A stretch of 64,000 nucleotides of DNA from Burkholderiales bacterium (GCA_016223165.1 JACRPO010000012.1:1-64000); one strand, 5' to 3'. Positions 8,438 to 17,790 are shown, counted from the first letter of the stretch. The notes: a model not told the origin generated them from the letters alone. Numbers and translations are program-made.

Positions 8438-9661
8438 TCAGGCGTGCGCCGCGCGCAGCTTGAGCGAGAACTCCTGCAGCGCGGCGATGCCGCTGTCTTC
8501 GGCACGCCGGCACCAGGCCTGCAACTCGGCCACCAATTGCTCGGCCGACACGTTCGTGCGCGTCCACAGCGAACGCAACTCCTCGCGCATGGCCACCAGC
8601 TTGGCCAGCGTGGGGCTCGAACCGAGCGCCTGCGCGAGCTGCACCTTCATGCCCTGCGGAATCTTGTCGTCGTCCCGGTGCAGCCACTTGCGCGCGGCGC
8701 TGAGGTTCGCCCACCGGGCCGGGTTGGACACGCCCTGTGCCTTCAGGTTCTGCATTTCGGCGACCACGGCCCGCTTCAGCTCGGCGGCGTAGCCGGCCAT
8801 CACCTCGTAGCGGTTGGCGATGAGCGCGTGCAGCGTCTGCGTGTCGGCCACCGGCCGCACGGCGCCGAGCGCCAGGCGCGGCGGCGTCTTGCGCACCGTG
8901 GCGAGCCTGGCCACCTCGAGCGCGCGGATGTAGGTCCAGCCGATGTCGAACTCGAACGGCTTCACCGACAGCTTGGCCGAGGTCGGGTAGGTGTGGTGGT
9001 TGTTGTGCAGTTCCTCGCCGCCGATGACCAGGCCCCACGGCGAGACGTTGGTCGAGGCGTCGGGCGCTTCGAAGTTGCGGTAGCCCCACCAGTGGCCGAG
9101 GCCGTTGATGATGCCGGCCGCGGTGATGGGGATCCACGCCATCTGCACCGCCCACACCGTGGCGCCCACGGCACCGAAGAGCAGCACCTCGACGATCAGC
9201 GTCAACGCCACGCCCAGCCACGTGTAGCGGCTGTACAGATGGCGCTCGACCCAGTCGCTCGGCGTGTTGTGGCCGTACTTGTCGAGCGTGGCGGCCACCT
9301 TGGCCTCGGCGCGGTAGAGCTCGCTGCCGCGCAGCAACACCGTTTTGATGCCGCGCGTCACCGGGCTGTGCGGGTCTTCCTCGGTCTCGCACTTGGCGTG
9401 GTGCTTGCGGTGGATGGCCACCCATTCCTTGGTCACCATGCCCGTCATCAGCCACAGCCAAAGGCGGAAGAAGTGCGAGGGAATGGCGTGCAGCTCGAGC
9501 GCGCGGTGCGCCTGCGCACGGTGCAGGAAGATCGTGACCGCGGCGATCGTCACGTGCGTGGTCACGAGCGTGAACAGCACGATCTGCCACCACGACCAGT
9601 CGAGAAGGCCATTTGCCAGCCAGGCGACCAGCACGTCGTGGAGCAGCCAGAGTTGATTCAT
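8438..9661 (-). CDS. Membrane fatty acid (acyl-CoA type) desaturase
   Basis: Predicted di-iron desaturase introducing a double bond in acyl chains in the inner membrane. The 407-residue protein has the three histidine boxes of the delta-9/stearoyl-CoA-like family: HRAQAHR (47-53), HRKHH (84-88) and HNNHH (219-223), set among hydrophobic segments. A C-terminal part of about 130 residues is soluble and helical and lacks a recognised motif; such tails are usual in betaproteobacterial homologues. The gene stands alone, convergent with HiPIP. No strong ribosome site is visible before ATG 9661. Confidence 0.9.
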   Translation of the reverse strand: MNQLWLLHDVLVAWLANGLLDWSWWQIVLFTLVTTHVTIAAVTIFLHRAQAHRALELHAIPSHFFRLWLWLMTGMVTKEWVAIHRKHHAKCETEEDPHSPVTRGIKTVLLRGSELYRAEAKVAATLDKYGHNTPSDWVERHLYSRYTWLGVALTLIVEVLLFGAVGATVWAVQMAWIPITAAGIINGLGHWWGYRNFEAPDASTNVSPWGLVIGGEELHNNHHTYPTSAKLSVKPFEFDIGWTYIRALEVARLATVRKTPPRLALGAVRPVADTQTLHALIANRYEVMAGYAAELKRAVVAEMQNLKAQGVSNPARWANLSAARKWLHRDDDKIPQGMKVQLAQALGSSPTLAKLVAMREELRSLWTRTNVSAEQLVAELQAWCRRAEDSGIAALQEFSLKLRAAHA

Positions 9662-9889
9662 CGGGGGCCCGGTCGAGGCGACCGGCAGGGACGTTCGAAG
9701 AGCCCAATTCTACCGGCGGGGCAGACCCCACGAAGATGAGCGTGATCGAGGGAAAAGCGCCGTGAACACCGCCCATCAACCGCTCATCCGGCCCTGGATC
9801 GCGGGGTCGAACCTGCTTCTGCGCGCCGAGTGTCATTTCACGCGGCGCGCCAGCGCCGCTGACGGGCCCTTCGCGCTCGACGCGCTGCG

Positions 9890-11230
9890 TCAGCGCCGGC
9901 GCCAGACGGCCGCGAAGAAGCCGTCGGTCTGGTGCTGATGCGGCCACAGCCGCAACCAGGCGCCCGAGACCAGTTCCTCCGCCTGCGCCACCTTGGCCGC
10001 CTGCAGCAGATCGAGCACCGGCAGCGGTTCGAAGTCGCGCTCCCTCTCGGCATCGAAGGCGCGCACCACCTCCTCGTTCTCGGCCGCGAGCAGGCTGCAG
10101 GTGGCGTAGACGAGCCTGCCACCGGGCTTCAGCAGGCTCGCGGCGGCGCTCAGGATCCGCTGCTGCTTTTCGCGCAGCTCCGCCACCGAGGCCGGCGACT
10201 GGCGCCACTTCAGGTCGGGGTTGCGGCGCAGCGTGCCCAGGCCCGAGCAGGGCGCGTCGACGAGCACGCGGTCGATCTTGCCGCCGAGGCGCTTGATGCG
10301 CTCGTCGCGTTCGTGCGCGATCTGCACCGGGTGCACGTTCGAAAGCCCGCTCCTCGCCAGCCGCGGCTTCAGCGCATCGAGCCGGTGGCCCGAGACGTCG
10401 AAGGCATAGAGGCGCCCGGTGTTGCGCATCGCCGCGCCGAGCGCCAGTGTCTTGCCGCCGGCGCCGGCGCAGAAGTCGGCCACCATCTCCCCACGCTTGG
10501 CATCGGTGAGCAGGGCGAGCAGCTGGCTGCCCTCGTCCTGCACCTCGACGAGACCGTCGTTGAACGCCGCCGCCTTGTTCAGCGCCGGCTTGCCTTCGAC
10601 GCGCAGGCCCCAGGGCGAATACGGCGTCGGCACGGCGGTGATGCCCGCTTCGGCGAGTGCCGCCTGCGCCTCCTCGCGCCTGGCCTTGAGCAGGTTGACG
10701 CGCAGGTCCAGCGGCGCCGGCCGGTTGAGCGCCTCGGCAAGCGGCCAGAACTGGTCGCCGAGCGACTCACGCAGGGCGCCGGCAAGCCAGTCAGGCAGGT
10801 TGTGGCGCAGCTTCTCGGGCAGCGCGGCGCGGTCGATGCGCTGCACCTCCTCGAGCCATTGCGCCTCGTGCGGGCCGAGGGCGCCGCGCAGGAAGGTGGG
10901 CGAGCCCTGCCAGGCCAGCATGGCCAGGCGCCGCTCGAGCGCCGCGGCTGCACTCTTGTGCCCCTTGGACGCCTTGCCGGCGGGCTTGACGCTGCCCTTG
11001 CCGCTGCCCTTGCCGATTTCGCCCGGCCTCCCGAGCCCCGCCAGGTGTTGCAACAGCAGCCGCTCGCGCAACACGGCGTATGCCGTTTCGGCGAGCGCGT
11101 GCCGCTCGCGCGCGCCGAGCGTGCGGTGGTTGCGGAAGAACGCGGAGACGACGGCGTCGGCCGGATGTTCGAACCTCAGCACCGCGCGCAGCAACTCGGT
11201 GGCGAGGTCCAGCAGGGCGCCGGGATGCAT
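9890..11230 (-). CDS. rsmB: 16S rRNA (cytosine-5)-methyltransferase, RsmB/Fmu family
   Basis: SAM-dependent m5C methyltransferase of the NOL1/NOP2/Sun family. The 446-residue product has an N-terminal NusB-like RNA-binding region, a Lys/Gly linker (roughly residues 73-92), the SAM motif VADFCAGAGGKT and the two catalytic cysteines Cys328 (DAPCSG) and Cys378 (YATCS). The RsmB assignment follows from overall layout; a RsmB paralogue with another target site is possible. It starts 7 bases after the purN stop, so the two form an operon. Confidence 0.88.
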   Translation of the reverse strand: MHPGALLDLATELLRAVLRFEHPADAVVSAFFRNHRTLGARERHALAETAYAVLRERLLLQHLAGLGRPGEIGKGSGKGSVKPAGKASKGHKSAAAALERRLAMLAWQGSPTFLRGALGPHEAQWLEEVQRIDRAALPEKLRHNLPDWLAGALRESLGDQFWPLAEALNRPAPLDLRVNLLKARREEAQAALAEAGITAVPTPYSPWGLRVEGKPALNKAAAFNDGLVEVQDEGSQLLALLTDAKRGEMVADFCAGAGGKTLALGAAMRNTGRLYAFDVSGHRLDALKPRLARSGLSNVHPVQIAHERDERIKRLGGKIDRVLVDAPCSGLGTLRRNPDLKWRQSPASVAELREKQQRILSAAASLLKPGGRLVYATCSLLAAENEEVVRAFDAERERDFEPLPVLDLLQAAKVAQAEELVSGAWLRLWPHQHQTDGFFAAVWRRR

Positions 11231-11237
11231 GCTGCGT

Positions 11238-11864
11238 TCAGGCCAGCAGCTGCGAGGCGCCGCGCTTGTGGCGCACGATGCCGTCTTCGAGCTGCAGCTC
11301 GCCCTCGACGAACCAGCGCACCGAGAGCGGGTAGATCACGTGCTCGGTGGCGAGCACGCGCGCCGCCAGTGCCGCCTCGTCGTCGCCGGCGCGCACCGGC
11401 ACGACGCTTTGCATGACGATCGGACCATGGTCGAGCTCGGGCGTCACGAAGTGCACCGTGGCGCCGGCGACCTTGCAGCCGGCCTCGAGCGCGCGCCGGT
11501 GCGTGTGCAGCCCCGGGAACACCGGCAGCAACGAAGGATGGATGTTGAGCATGCGCCCCTCGTAGCGGCGCACGAAGTCCGCCCCGAGGATGCGCATGAA
11601 GCCGGCCAGCACGACGAGATCGGGCGCGTGCGCGTCGATGGCCGCGGCCAGCGCGGTGTCGAACGCGTCGCGATTCGCGAAGGCCTTGAACTCGAGCGCC
11701 GCGGTCGCGATCCCCTGCTCTGCCGCCCAGGCCAGCCCGGCCGCCGCGGCGCGATCGGCCAGCACGGCCACCACTTCGGCCGCCCAGCCCTCGCCGCGGC
11801 AACGCGAGACGATGGCCTGCATGTTGGAGCCGCGGCCGGAGACGAGGATGACGATGCGCTTCAT
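11238..11864 (-). CDS. purN: Phosphoribosylglycinamide formyltransferase
   Basis: Third step of purine synthesis: transfer of a formyl group from 10-formyl-THF to GAR. The 208-residue protein has the PurN catalytic trio Asn107, His109 (NIHPSLLP) and Asp145 (ELDHGPI), a constant offset of one from the E. coli enzyme. The N-terminal phosphate-binding segment is SGRGSNMQ. Operon with rsmB downstream, 7-base gap. Divergent from trpS. Confidence 0.96.
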   Translation of the reverse strand: MKRIVILVSGRGSNMQAIVSRCRGEGWAAEVVAVLADRAAAAGLAWAAEQGIATAALEFKAFANRDAFDTALAAAIDAHAPDLVVLAGFMRILGADFVRRYEGRMLNIHPSLLPVFPGLHTHRRALEAGCKVAGATVHFVTPELDHGPIVMQSVVPVRAGDDEAALAARVLATEHVIYPLSVRWFVEGELQLEDGIVRHKRGASQLLA

Positions 11865-12033
11865 CGGGCGCGCAGTGTAGTGGGCGCTATCCGGCCATCA
11901 CTCGGCTGCCGCTCGGCCTCCCTCGGCACCATCGCCGCGGCCGCTCGCGCGTGCGCTCTGCGAGAATCGCGCCCCTGCTTTCGGCCCTGTTGCCGCGGGC
12001 CGGGACCAACCACTCCAACCGCCGCCCACGCCC

Positions 12034-13254
12034 ATGCGAACCCGCGTCCTCTCCGGCATGCGCCCCACCGGCAGCATGCATCTCGGCCACTACCTGGGCG
12101 CGCTCAAGAACTGGGTGCGGCTGCAGGCCGAGCACGAGTGCTTCTTCTTCGTCGCCGACTGGCACGCGCTGACCACGCACTACGACGAGCGCGAGGTCAT
12201 CGAGCAGAGCGTCTACGACATGGTGATCGACTGGCTCGCCGCCGGCCTCGACCCCGACAAGAGCACCATCTTCATCCAGAGCCGCCTGCCCGAGCACGCC
12301 GAGCTCTTCACGCTGCTGGCCATGGGCACGCCGCTCGGCTGGCTCGAGCGCGTGCCCACCTACAAGGACCAGATCGAGAAGCTCAAGGACCGCGACCTCG
12401 CGACCTACGGCTTCCTCGGCTACCCGCTGCTGCAGGCGGCCGACATCCTCATCTACAAGGCCACCTACGTGCCGGTGGGCGAGGACCAGAGCAGCCACGT
12501 CGAGCTGACGCGCGAAGTGGCACGCCGCTTCAACCACCTCTACGGCCGCGGCGCCGGCTTCGAGGGTCAGGTGGCCGGCGCGCTCGCCAAGCTCTCCAAG
12601 GACGACCAGCGCTACTACGAGCGCCAGCGCAAGGCCTTCGGCGAGACCGGCTCGCACGAGGCCTGGGCGAAGGGTGAAGCCCTCGTGCGCCGCAATGCCG
12701 CGGCCCTCGGCATCGGCAGCGGCTGGAGCGCGGCCGAAACCGAGCTCCTGCTCGGCCACCTCAAGGGCAGCGGCCGCAGCGTGCTCGTCGAGCCGCAGGC
12801 GCTGCACACCGAGGTGCTGAGGCTGCCCGGCCTGGACGGCGCGAAGATGAGCAAGAGCTACGGCAACGCCATCCTCATGCGCGACGAGGCCGACACCGTG
12901 ACGAAGAAGGTGCGCGGCATGGCCACCGACCCCGCGCGCGTGCGCCGCACCGACCCCGGCGACCCGGCCAAGTGCCCGGTGTGGCAGTTCCACGTGTCGT
13001 ACAGCGACGAGCCGACCAAGGCCTGGGTGCAGCAAGGCTGCAAGAGCGCCGGCATCGGCTGCCTGGAGTGCAAGCAGCCGGTCATCGACGCCATCGTCGC
13101 GCAGCAAAAGCCCTGGCGCGAACGCGCCGCGGCGCTCATCGCCGAGCCGAAGAAGGTGCACTGGATCGTCGAGGCCGGCACCGAGCGCGCGCGGCTCGTG
13201 GCACGGGAGACGATGAAGGACGTGCGCGAGGCCATGGGCCTGAGCTACGGCTGA
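12034..13254 (+). CDS. trpS: Tryptophanyl-tRNA synthetase
   Basis: Class I aminoacyl-tRNA synthetase charging tRNA-Trp. The 406-residue product has the HIGH-type motif HLGH (16-19) and KMSKS (271-275). The length is that of the longer bacterial form, with an inserted helical stretch between the two motifs (about residues 175-235). ATG at 12034 has no obvious Shine-Dalgarno sequence. Convergent with the PAAR gene, 54 bp apart. Confidence 0.95.
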   Translation: MRTRVLSGMRPTGSMHLGHYLGALKNWVRLQAEHECFFFVADWHALTTHYDEREVIEQSVYDMVIDWLAAGLDPDKSTIFIQSRLPEHAELFTLLAMGTPLGWLERVPTYKDQIEKLKDRDLATYGFLGYPLLQAADILIYKATYVPVGEDQSSHVELTREVARRFNHLYGRGAGFEGQVAGALAKLSKDDQRYYERQRKAFGETGSHEAWAKGEALVRRNAAALGIGSGWSAAETELLLGHLKGSGRSVLVEPQALHTEVLRLPGLDGAKMSKSYGNAILMRDEADTVTKKVRGMATDPARVRRTDPGDPAKCPVWQFHVSYSDEPTKAWVQQGCKSAGIGCLECKQPVIDAIVAQQKPWRERAAALIAEPKKVHWIVEAGTERARLVARETMKDVREAMGLSYG

Positions 13255-13308
13255 AGGACCGCGCCGCGGCCTCGGGACCCGCCGTGCCCGGGATCGCGCG
13301 GGCCCTGC

Positions 13309-13608
13309 TCAGCCCCCGATCATCACGGTCGGCAAGCCCATCGCCACCGTGCCGCCATGCGCGGTGCTGTCACCGACGCGCGCCGCGGGCCTCTTGCCGA
13401 TCATCACCGTGGCCGAGCCCTTGACGATGGCGTCCGACGGCCCGACGCACACGGCGTTGTCGCCCACCACGGCGGCCGGCAGCTTGCCGATGAGCACCGT
13501 CGGCACGCCAGGGCCGACGATCGGGCCCCCGACATGCGGAATCGGCGGCAGCCCCGGCGTCACCATGGGGCAGACGTGCATGTCGGTCAGGCGGGCCGCG
13601 GGTGGCAT
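13309..13608 (-). CDS. PAAR-domain spike tip protein
   Basis: Ninety-nine-residue protein made almost wholly of a PAAR domain: repeated GxP/GDxxxxxG beta turns (HVGGPIVGPG, AAVVGD, AARVGDSTAHGG, GLPTVMIGG). PAAR proteins cap the VgrG trimer in contractile injection systems and sharpen the tip. There is no effector extension. It starts 19 bases after the vgrG stop, in the tube-VgrG-PAAR order along the minus strand. Confidence 0.9.
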   Translation of the reverse strand: MPPAARLTDMHVCPMVTPGLPPIPHVGGPIVGPGVPTVLIGKLPAAVVGDNAVCVGPSDAIVKGSATVMIGKRPAARVGDSTAHGGTVAMGLPTVMIGG

Positions 13609-13627
13609 GGTGCTGGCGCAGCGGCCG

Positions 13628-15412
13628 TCAATTGATCATCACCATCGCGCCCTTGACCGTGGTCTGGCCGGCGGCGGACAACTCGGCCGTCGCCGAGCCC
13701 TTGGCGGTGAGGCCCACCTGCGCTTCACAGGCGACATTCAGGCCCTCCAGCTTCACGTCGCCCTTGGCGCTGAGCGTGAGCGCGCCCACCGCGCAGACCG
13801 TGATGGCGCCTTTGGCATCGATCCTGATGTCCTTCGGGCTCTCCATGCTGATCCCGCCCGGTTCGAGCCTCACCTTGTTGCCGTTCTGGTCGGTGAGCAC
13901 GACCGACCTGTCCTTGTCGCTGAGCACGACGGTGTTCGCGCCCGGGGTGGACACCGTGATGACCTTGTCTTCATCGTTGAACTCGAGCCTGGCCTTGCAG
14001 CGCGTGACGATGGACTTGAGGTGGTTCCCGGCCGTCAGCGCCTGGGGTGGTGGCCGGCTCCCGCTGTAGAGGCTGCCCAGCACCACGGGGCAGGCGGGGT
14101 CGTTGGCGAGGAAGCCGAGCAGCACTTCGTCGCCGACCTCGGGCACGAACAAGGCACCGAAGGCGTTCGAGGCATGGAACTGCATCAGGCGCGCCCACAC
14201 GCTGTCCACCCCCGCGGCCGGCAACGCCACCTGCACGCGGTTCTGGCCGGCGGGATCGGCATCGAGCTTGAGCACGGTACCCACGTGCAGGCCCTCGATG
14301 CCCGGCACCCAGCCGGCGGCCGAGGGCGCGACGATGTCGGGCCGTTCGGTGAACCATTCGATCGGTGTGCCGAACTCGACCTCGGTGGTCCAGGCACCGT
14401 CTGCGATGCGGTGCGTGAGGCCCGTGGCCAGCACCGAGCCGGCGAAGCGCTCGCCGACGCCGGCCAGTTCGACCAGCTCACCGAGCCTGGCGCTGGAGGA
14501 GCCCTGGAAGCGCATGCGGCCGCGCAGGCGTGACAGGCCGGACTTCAATTGCTGCGCGCTGGCCCAGCGGTCGAGCGCGGCTTTCGGCAACGCGGCGCCC
14601 GTTTGCAGCGTCACGGTACCGATGCCGAGCACCGATGCCAGCGCCGCCGAGTCGAGGTTCCCCTGGTGGTTCAGCGCCGCGGGCGCGGCCGCCGTGCCCT
14701 CGAGCAGGGTCTGCGTCGCGGCGTCCCAGGCCTGGGCTTGCACCTCGAAGAACTGGTGCCGCGCGTCGAGTTCGGCTTCGAACTCGATCAAGCTCTCGCC
14801 GTAGGCGACTTTCAGGGCCGCTTCGCCGCTGGTCCTGGGTTCGGCCACGGCGACCGTGCCATCGGTCGCGACGACGATGCAGCCGTTCGCTTCGGCGCGC
14901 GCCAGCAGGAAGTCCCAGTCGGTGCAGTAGTGCTGCACCAGCTGGGAGTGCTGCAGCGTGGCCCCGGAGACATCGGCGCCGAGGCCATGCGACGACGCCA
15001 GCCGCGAGAGGATTTCGCCGTCGGTCTGGTCCTCGTAGCGAGCGTTCCGGCGGCCCACGGTCATCCTGATCGCCTTGTCGCGGCACTCGATGACCAGGCG
15101 TGCGTCGTTCGCCCCGCTGATGGTCAGGCCCTGTTTGACGACGATGCCGGAGAAGATCGGCGCCTCTTCGTCGGCGTAGCCGGCCTTGATGGTCACTTCG
15201 GCGCCGGGCTTCAACGCCGCGCAATCGCTGAGCGGGAAATTGCCCTCCGGCATGTCCCCGTCCAGGAAGACCAGGGTCGCCACCGGCACCTTGTTCAGGG
15301 CACGTCGCACGGTGACGCTGACCAGGGTGGCCGAGTCCGCCAGAGGCACCCCGTCATGCGTGACCGTGACGCTGACCGGCCCTTCGGCGTTTTCCTGTGG
15401 TGACATGGGCAT
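13628..15412 (-). CDS. VgrG/Rhs-Vgr spike protein of a contractile injection system
   Basis: 594-residue spike. The N-terminal two thirds resemble the gp27-like hub (VSVTVRRALNKVPVATLVFLDGD, DWDFLLARAEANGC). The OB-fold and start of the needle follow (NRVQVALPAAGVDSVWARLMQFHASNAFG, EVGDEVLLGF), then a C-terminal gp5-like beta-helix of polar repeats ending MVMIN. There is no appended effector domain. ATG at 15412 follows GAGGAAAAGG. Its neighbours, a gp19-like tube and a PAAR tip, point to an extracellular contractile injection system (Afp/PVC-like) or phage-tail relative rather than a full type VI locus, whose other genes are absent. Confidence 0.88.
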   Translation of the reverse strand: MPMSPQENAEGPVSVTVTHDGVPLADSATLVSVTVRRALNKVPVATLVFLDGDMPEGNFPLSDCAALKPGAEVTIKAGYADEEAPIFSGIVVKQGLTISGANDARLVIECRDKAIRMTVGRRNARYEDQTDGEILSRLASSHGLGADVSGATLQHSQLVQHYCTDWDFLLARAEANGCIVVATDGTVAVAEPRTSGEAALKVAYGESLIEFEAELDARHQFFEVQAQAWDAATQTLLEGTAAAPAALNHQGNLDSAALASVLGIGTVTLQTGAALPKAALDRWASAQQLKSGLSRLRGRMRFQGSSSARLGELVELAGVGERFAGSVLATGLTHRIADGAWTTEVEFGTPIEWFTERPDIVAPSAAGWVPGIEGLHVGTVLKLDADPAGQNRVQVALPAAGVDSVWARLMQFHASNAFGALFVPEVGDEVLLGFLANDPACPVVLGSLYSGSRPPPQALTAGNHLKSIVTRCKARLEFNDEDKVITVSTPGANTVVLSDKDRSVVLTDQNGNKVRLEPGGISMESPKDIRIDAKGAITVCAVGALTLSAKGDVKLEGLNVACEAQVGLTAKGSATAELSAAGQTTVKGAMVMIN

Positions 15413-15449
15413 GGGCAAGCCTTTTCCTCAGGGGTTCCTGTCCGCGGCA

Positions 15450-15908
15450 TCAGGCGTTGGCGATGATGAGCCCTTCGTGCGCGATGACGATGGTCTCCAC
15501 GGCCACCTCGTTGCCGGTCGACTTCAGGTCGGTGCCGGTGACCTTGGTCGGCCAGGCATTGGCCAGCGTCCACACCATCGTCGGCTTGCCGCCCTCGTCG
15601 AGCAGGCTGATGGTCACGGGCCCGCGCTTGGCGGTGTTCATCTTGATCTGATTGAACCAGTCCCAGAACTTGTTGTCGCTCTTGAAGATGCCCTTCTTCA
15701 TCGTCACGTCGCTGTACTTCCTGAGGCCAGGCATCTTGAGCACCGAGAACTGCGGGCTGTCGCCGTGGCGGTACTCGATGGGCTGCGACTCCACGTCGAG
15801 GCCCGAGACCTCCTGGAAGTGCATCACCGCGCCATCCCACTTCACCTCGAAGCTGAACTTGGGAAGCGGCCACACGGTGGTGGACTGGGCCGAACCGTCG
15901 TCTGCCAT
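15450..15908 (-). CDS. Phage tail tube protein (T4 gp19-like, eCIS tube family)
   Basis: 152-residue protein of the conserved phage tail/eCIS inner-tube family: FSFEVKWDGAVMHFQEVSGL, MPGLRKYSDVTMKKG, WDWFNQIKMNT and NAWPTKVTGTDLKSTGNEV are its hallmarks. Such proteins stack as hexamers to form the tube that VgrG and PAAR cap. ATG at 15908 follows AAGGAG; an in-frame extension to 15944 lacks a ribosome site. It is the first gene of the three-gene minus-strand module, 37 bp before vgrG. No sheath, baseplate or AAA+ gene is nearby. Confidence 0.88.
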   Translation of the reverse strand: MADDGSAQSTTVWPLPKFSFEVKWDGAVMHFQEVSGLDVESQPIEYRHGDSPQFSVLKMPGLRKYSDVTMKKGIFKSDNKFWDWFNQIKMNTAKRGPVTISLLDEGGKPTMVWTLANAWPTKVTGTDLKSTGNEVAVETIVIAHEGLIIANA

Positions 15909-15996
15909 GGTTGTTCTCCTTGCGCTGCCATCGGTTGCCTGCACGGGTCGAGCGCCGACGAGCTCCGATGGCGGCGCACGCTCGCGGGCTACCCGG

Positions 15997-17391
15997 CTAG
16001 CGGATCTTGCGCGCTTCGACGTAATACCGCTTCTCGTGCGCCTCGCCCATCGAGAAGGTCTTGCGCGGCAGCGGGCCTTCGTGCATCACGCGCTTCAGCA
16101 ACTCGCCCTTGGCGACGGTGCCGAGGTGCAGGCCCGCGCAGCCCGGCTGCTGCGCCAGCCGCATCAGCGTCTCGTCGCCGTGCACGTAGTCCACGGCCGT
16201 GGCGCCGCCCTCGGCGACGAGGCGGTCGATGAACGGCTGCAGCGTGCCCACGGCCAGCGCGGCCGGCGGGTCGGCGATGCGGATGACGGCGTAGCGGCCG
16301 CCGGGCTCGACCAGACCGACCGCCTGCGTCGTCGGGGTCGCCTGCGCGCCATGGCCCGCGGCCGGGGCCCCGGCCTGCATCGCCTGCACCTGCGCCCACA
16401 TGGCCTCGGCGCTAGCCACTTCATGGGCGGTGAAGCGCGCGCCGAAGGCCTGCGCGAGGGCCGCGCGCAGGTCGACGCGCACGCCGAAGAGCAGGCGATG
16501 GATCGGCGCGAAGTGCAGCGCCGGGTCGTGGATGTTCTCCACCTCGACGAGCGCGAAGCGGCTCGGGTGATCGGGTCCCACGGTCGCCTTCACCTGCTCC
16601 CATATCGACTTGGCAGTGGCGAGCGAGTGGTTGCCGTCGCCGACGGCAAAGAGCATCGGCGGCGTTCCCTCGGCCACGCCGTAGCGCCGCGCCATCACCT
16701 CGGGCCGCGCGAGTGCGGCAAGCGCCGCGGCCGCGCCGGCGCCGCGCGCCGCATCCACCGCGAAGCCGCGCACGTGGCCGCCGTCCAGCATCAGCTCGGT
16801 CTCGTACAGCGGCTCGAGCGCGTCGGCGGCCTGCGCCGCCGCGATCGGCTCGATCACCGTCTGCCCGGGGTCGTCGATGAGCACGAGGATGTGCGGCAAC
16901 TCCAGTTCGGCGCCGCGCCGCACCTCGATGCGCGGCGCCAGGCGCGCGACGATGGTGCCCTCGGTCGGGCGGATGAGGCTCGTCGACGCTTCGCTGAAGT
17001 CGTAGTGCTCGAGGTCGAGCTCGAGCATCAGGCCTCGGCGCGCGCGACCGCCGACGCGGCGTTCCACGAGCACGGCACCTGCGCGCTCGACGAACAGCCC
17101 GTCGGCAAGATAGCGCCTCATCGCGCCCTGGATGCGCGCTATGCGTGCCGGCGCATCGGCCGCCTCGAGGTGCACCTCGGGGAAGACGAGGTGCAGCGTC
17201 GAGGGTGCCTCGCCCACCACCTGCGCGACGCGTTGCCAGTACTGCGGCTCGGAGGTGTACTGATCGCAGGCGATCACCGCCCACTTCGCGAGGTCGATGC
17301 CCTGCCGCGGCAGGCACAGGCGGGGCAGGCGGAAGCCGCGAGGTGCGTCCATGCGGGCGTCCATGAGGGCGTCCATGCTGCGGTCCGGCAT
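15997..17391 (-). CDS. DUF1015 family protein
   Basis: 464-residue soluble protein of the DUF1015 family, function not established. Recognisable features are CDQYTSEPQYW near the start, EGTIVARLAPRIEVRRGAE, the strongly conserved GDGNHSLATAK near the middle, and VDYVHGDETLMRL with a C-terminal lysine-rich end. ATG at 17391 overlaps the stop of the DUF3297 gene by one base, so the pair is translationally coupled. The first 15 residues contain a Met-Asp repeat (SMDALMDARMDAP) that matches 9- to 12-bp repeats in the DNA. Confidence 0.85.
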   Translation of the reverse strand: MPDRSMDALMDARMDAPRGFRLPRLCLPRQGIDLAKWAVIACDQYTSEPQYWQRVAQVVGEAPSTLHLVFPEVHLEAADAPARIARIQGAMRRYLADGLFVERAGAVLVERRVGGRARRGLMLELDLEHYDFSEASTSLIRPTEGTIVARLAPRIEVRRGAELELPHILVLIDDPGQTVIEPIAAAQAADALEPLYETELMLDGGHVRGFAVDAARGAGAAAALAALARPEVMARRYGVAEGTPPMLFAVGDGNHSLATAKSIWEQVKATVGPDHPSRFALVEVENIHDPALHFAPIHRLLFGVRVDLRAALAQAFGARFTAHEVASAEAMWAQVQAMQAGAPAAGHGAQATPTTQAVGLVEPGGRYAVIRIADPPAALAVGTLQPFIDRLVAEGGATAVDYVHGDETLMRLAQQPGCAGLHLGTVAKGELLKRVMHEGPLPRKTFSMGEAHEKRYYVEARKIR

Positions 17392-17768
17392 CAGGGGCCT
17401 TCGGTGCCCGGCGCGCTCGGCGCACTTGGCGCACTTGGCGCACCTGGCGCACCCGGCGCACCCGGCGCACCCGGCGCACCCGGCGCGGCAGCGGCGGCCG
17501 GCGCAGCGGCCCCGCCCGCGCGCTTGTAGAACGCCTCGACCTTGCCCTTGAGCTTGATCATCAGCGGGTTGCCCCTGCGGTCCACGGTCTTGCCCGAAGG
17601 GACCCGCACCCAGCCCTCGCTGATGCAGTACTCGGCCACGTCGAAGCGCTCGTGGTCGTTGAAGAGGATGCCGACTTCGTGCTCGAACACCGCGGGCTCG
17701 TAGTGCGGGCTGCGTGGATCGGTGCTCAGGCGGTCGGGCAACGGGGGCGGCGTCTTCGTGTCGTTCAT
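17391..17768 (-). CDS. DUF3297 family protein with expanded Gly-Ala-Pro tail
   Basis: 125-residue protein. Residues 1-85 are the DUF3297 domain (LPDRLSTDPRSPHYEPAVFE, CISEGWVRVPSGK, MIKLKGKVEAFYK), a small family typical of proteobacteria with no known function. The rest is an Ala/Gly/Pro tail built from a 9-bp DNA repeat (GAP then SAP units). Start ATG 17768 (MNDTKTPPP) matches the family start; an in-frame opening up to 17840 is only a 12-bp tandem repeat. It overlaps the DUF1015 gene by one base. Confidence 0.8.
   Translation of the reverse strand: MNDTKTPPPLPDRLSTDPRSPHYEPAVFEHEVGILFNDHERFDVAEYCISEGWVRVPSGKTVDRRGNPLMIKLKGKVEAFYKRAGGAAAPAAAAAPGAPGAPGAPGAPGAPSAPSAPSAPGTEGP
17419..17481. 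repeat. 9-bp minisatellite in the DUF3297 gene (7 copies)
   Basis: Seven head-to-tail units GGCGCACYY (plus strand), with degenerate flanking copies. On the coding (minus) strand they read Gly-Ala-Pro or Ser-Ala-Pro. The unit differs by one base from the minisatellite in the nearby GNAT gene when both are read along their coding strands (AGGTGCGCC against AGGTGCGCG). Confidence 0.9.
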
Positions 17769-17790
17769 CGGTTCGCTCTTCGGCTCGGAG

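Noticed and set aside
9762..9939. GTG-started open frame of 59 codons upstream of and into the rsmB 3' end
   Set aside because: No ribosome site, no recognisable fold, and half of it overlaps conserved rsmB sequence.
13309..15908. Full type VI secretion system
   Set aside because: TssB/C sheath, TssJKLM membrane complex and ClpV are absent, and the tube protein is gp19/eCIS-like rather than Hcp.
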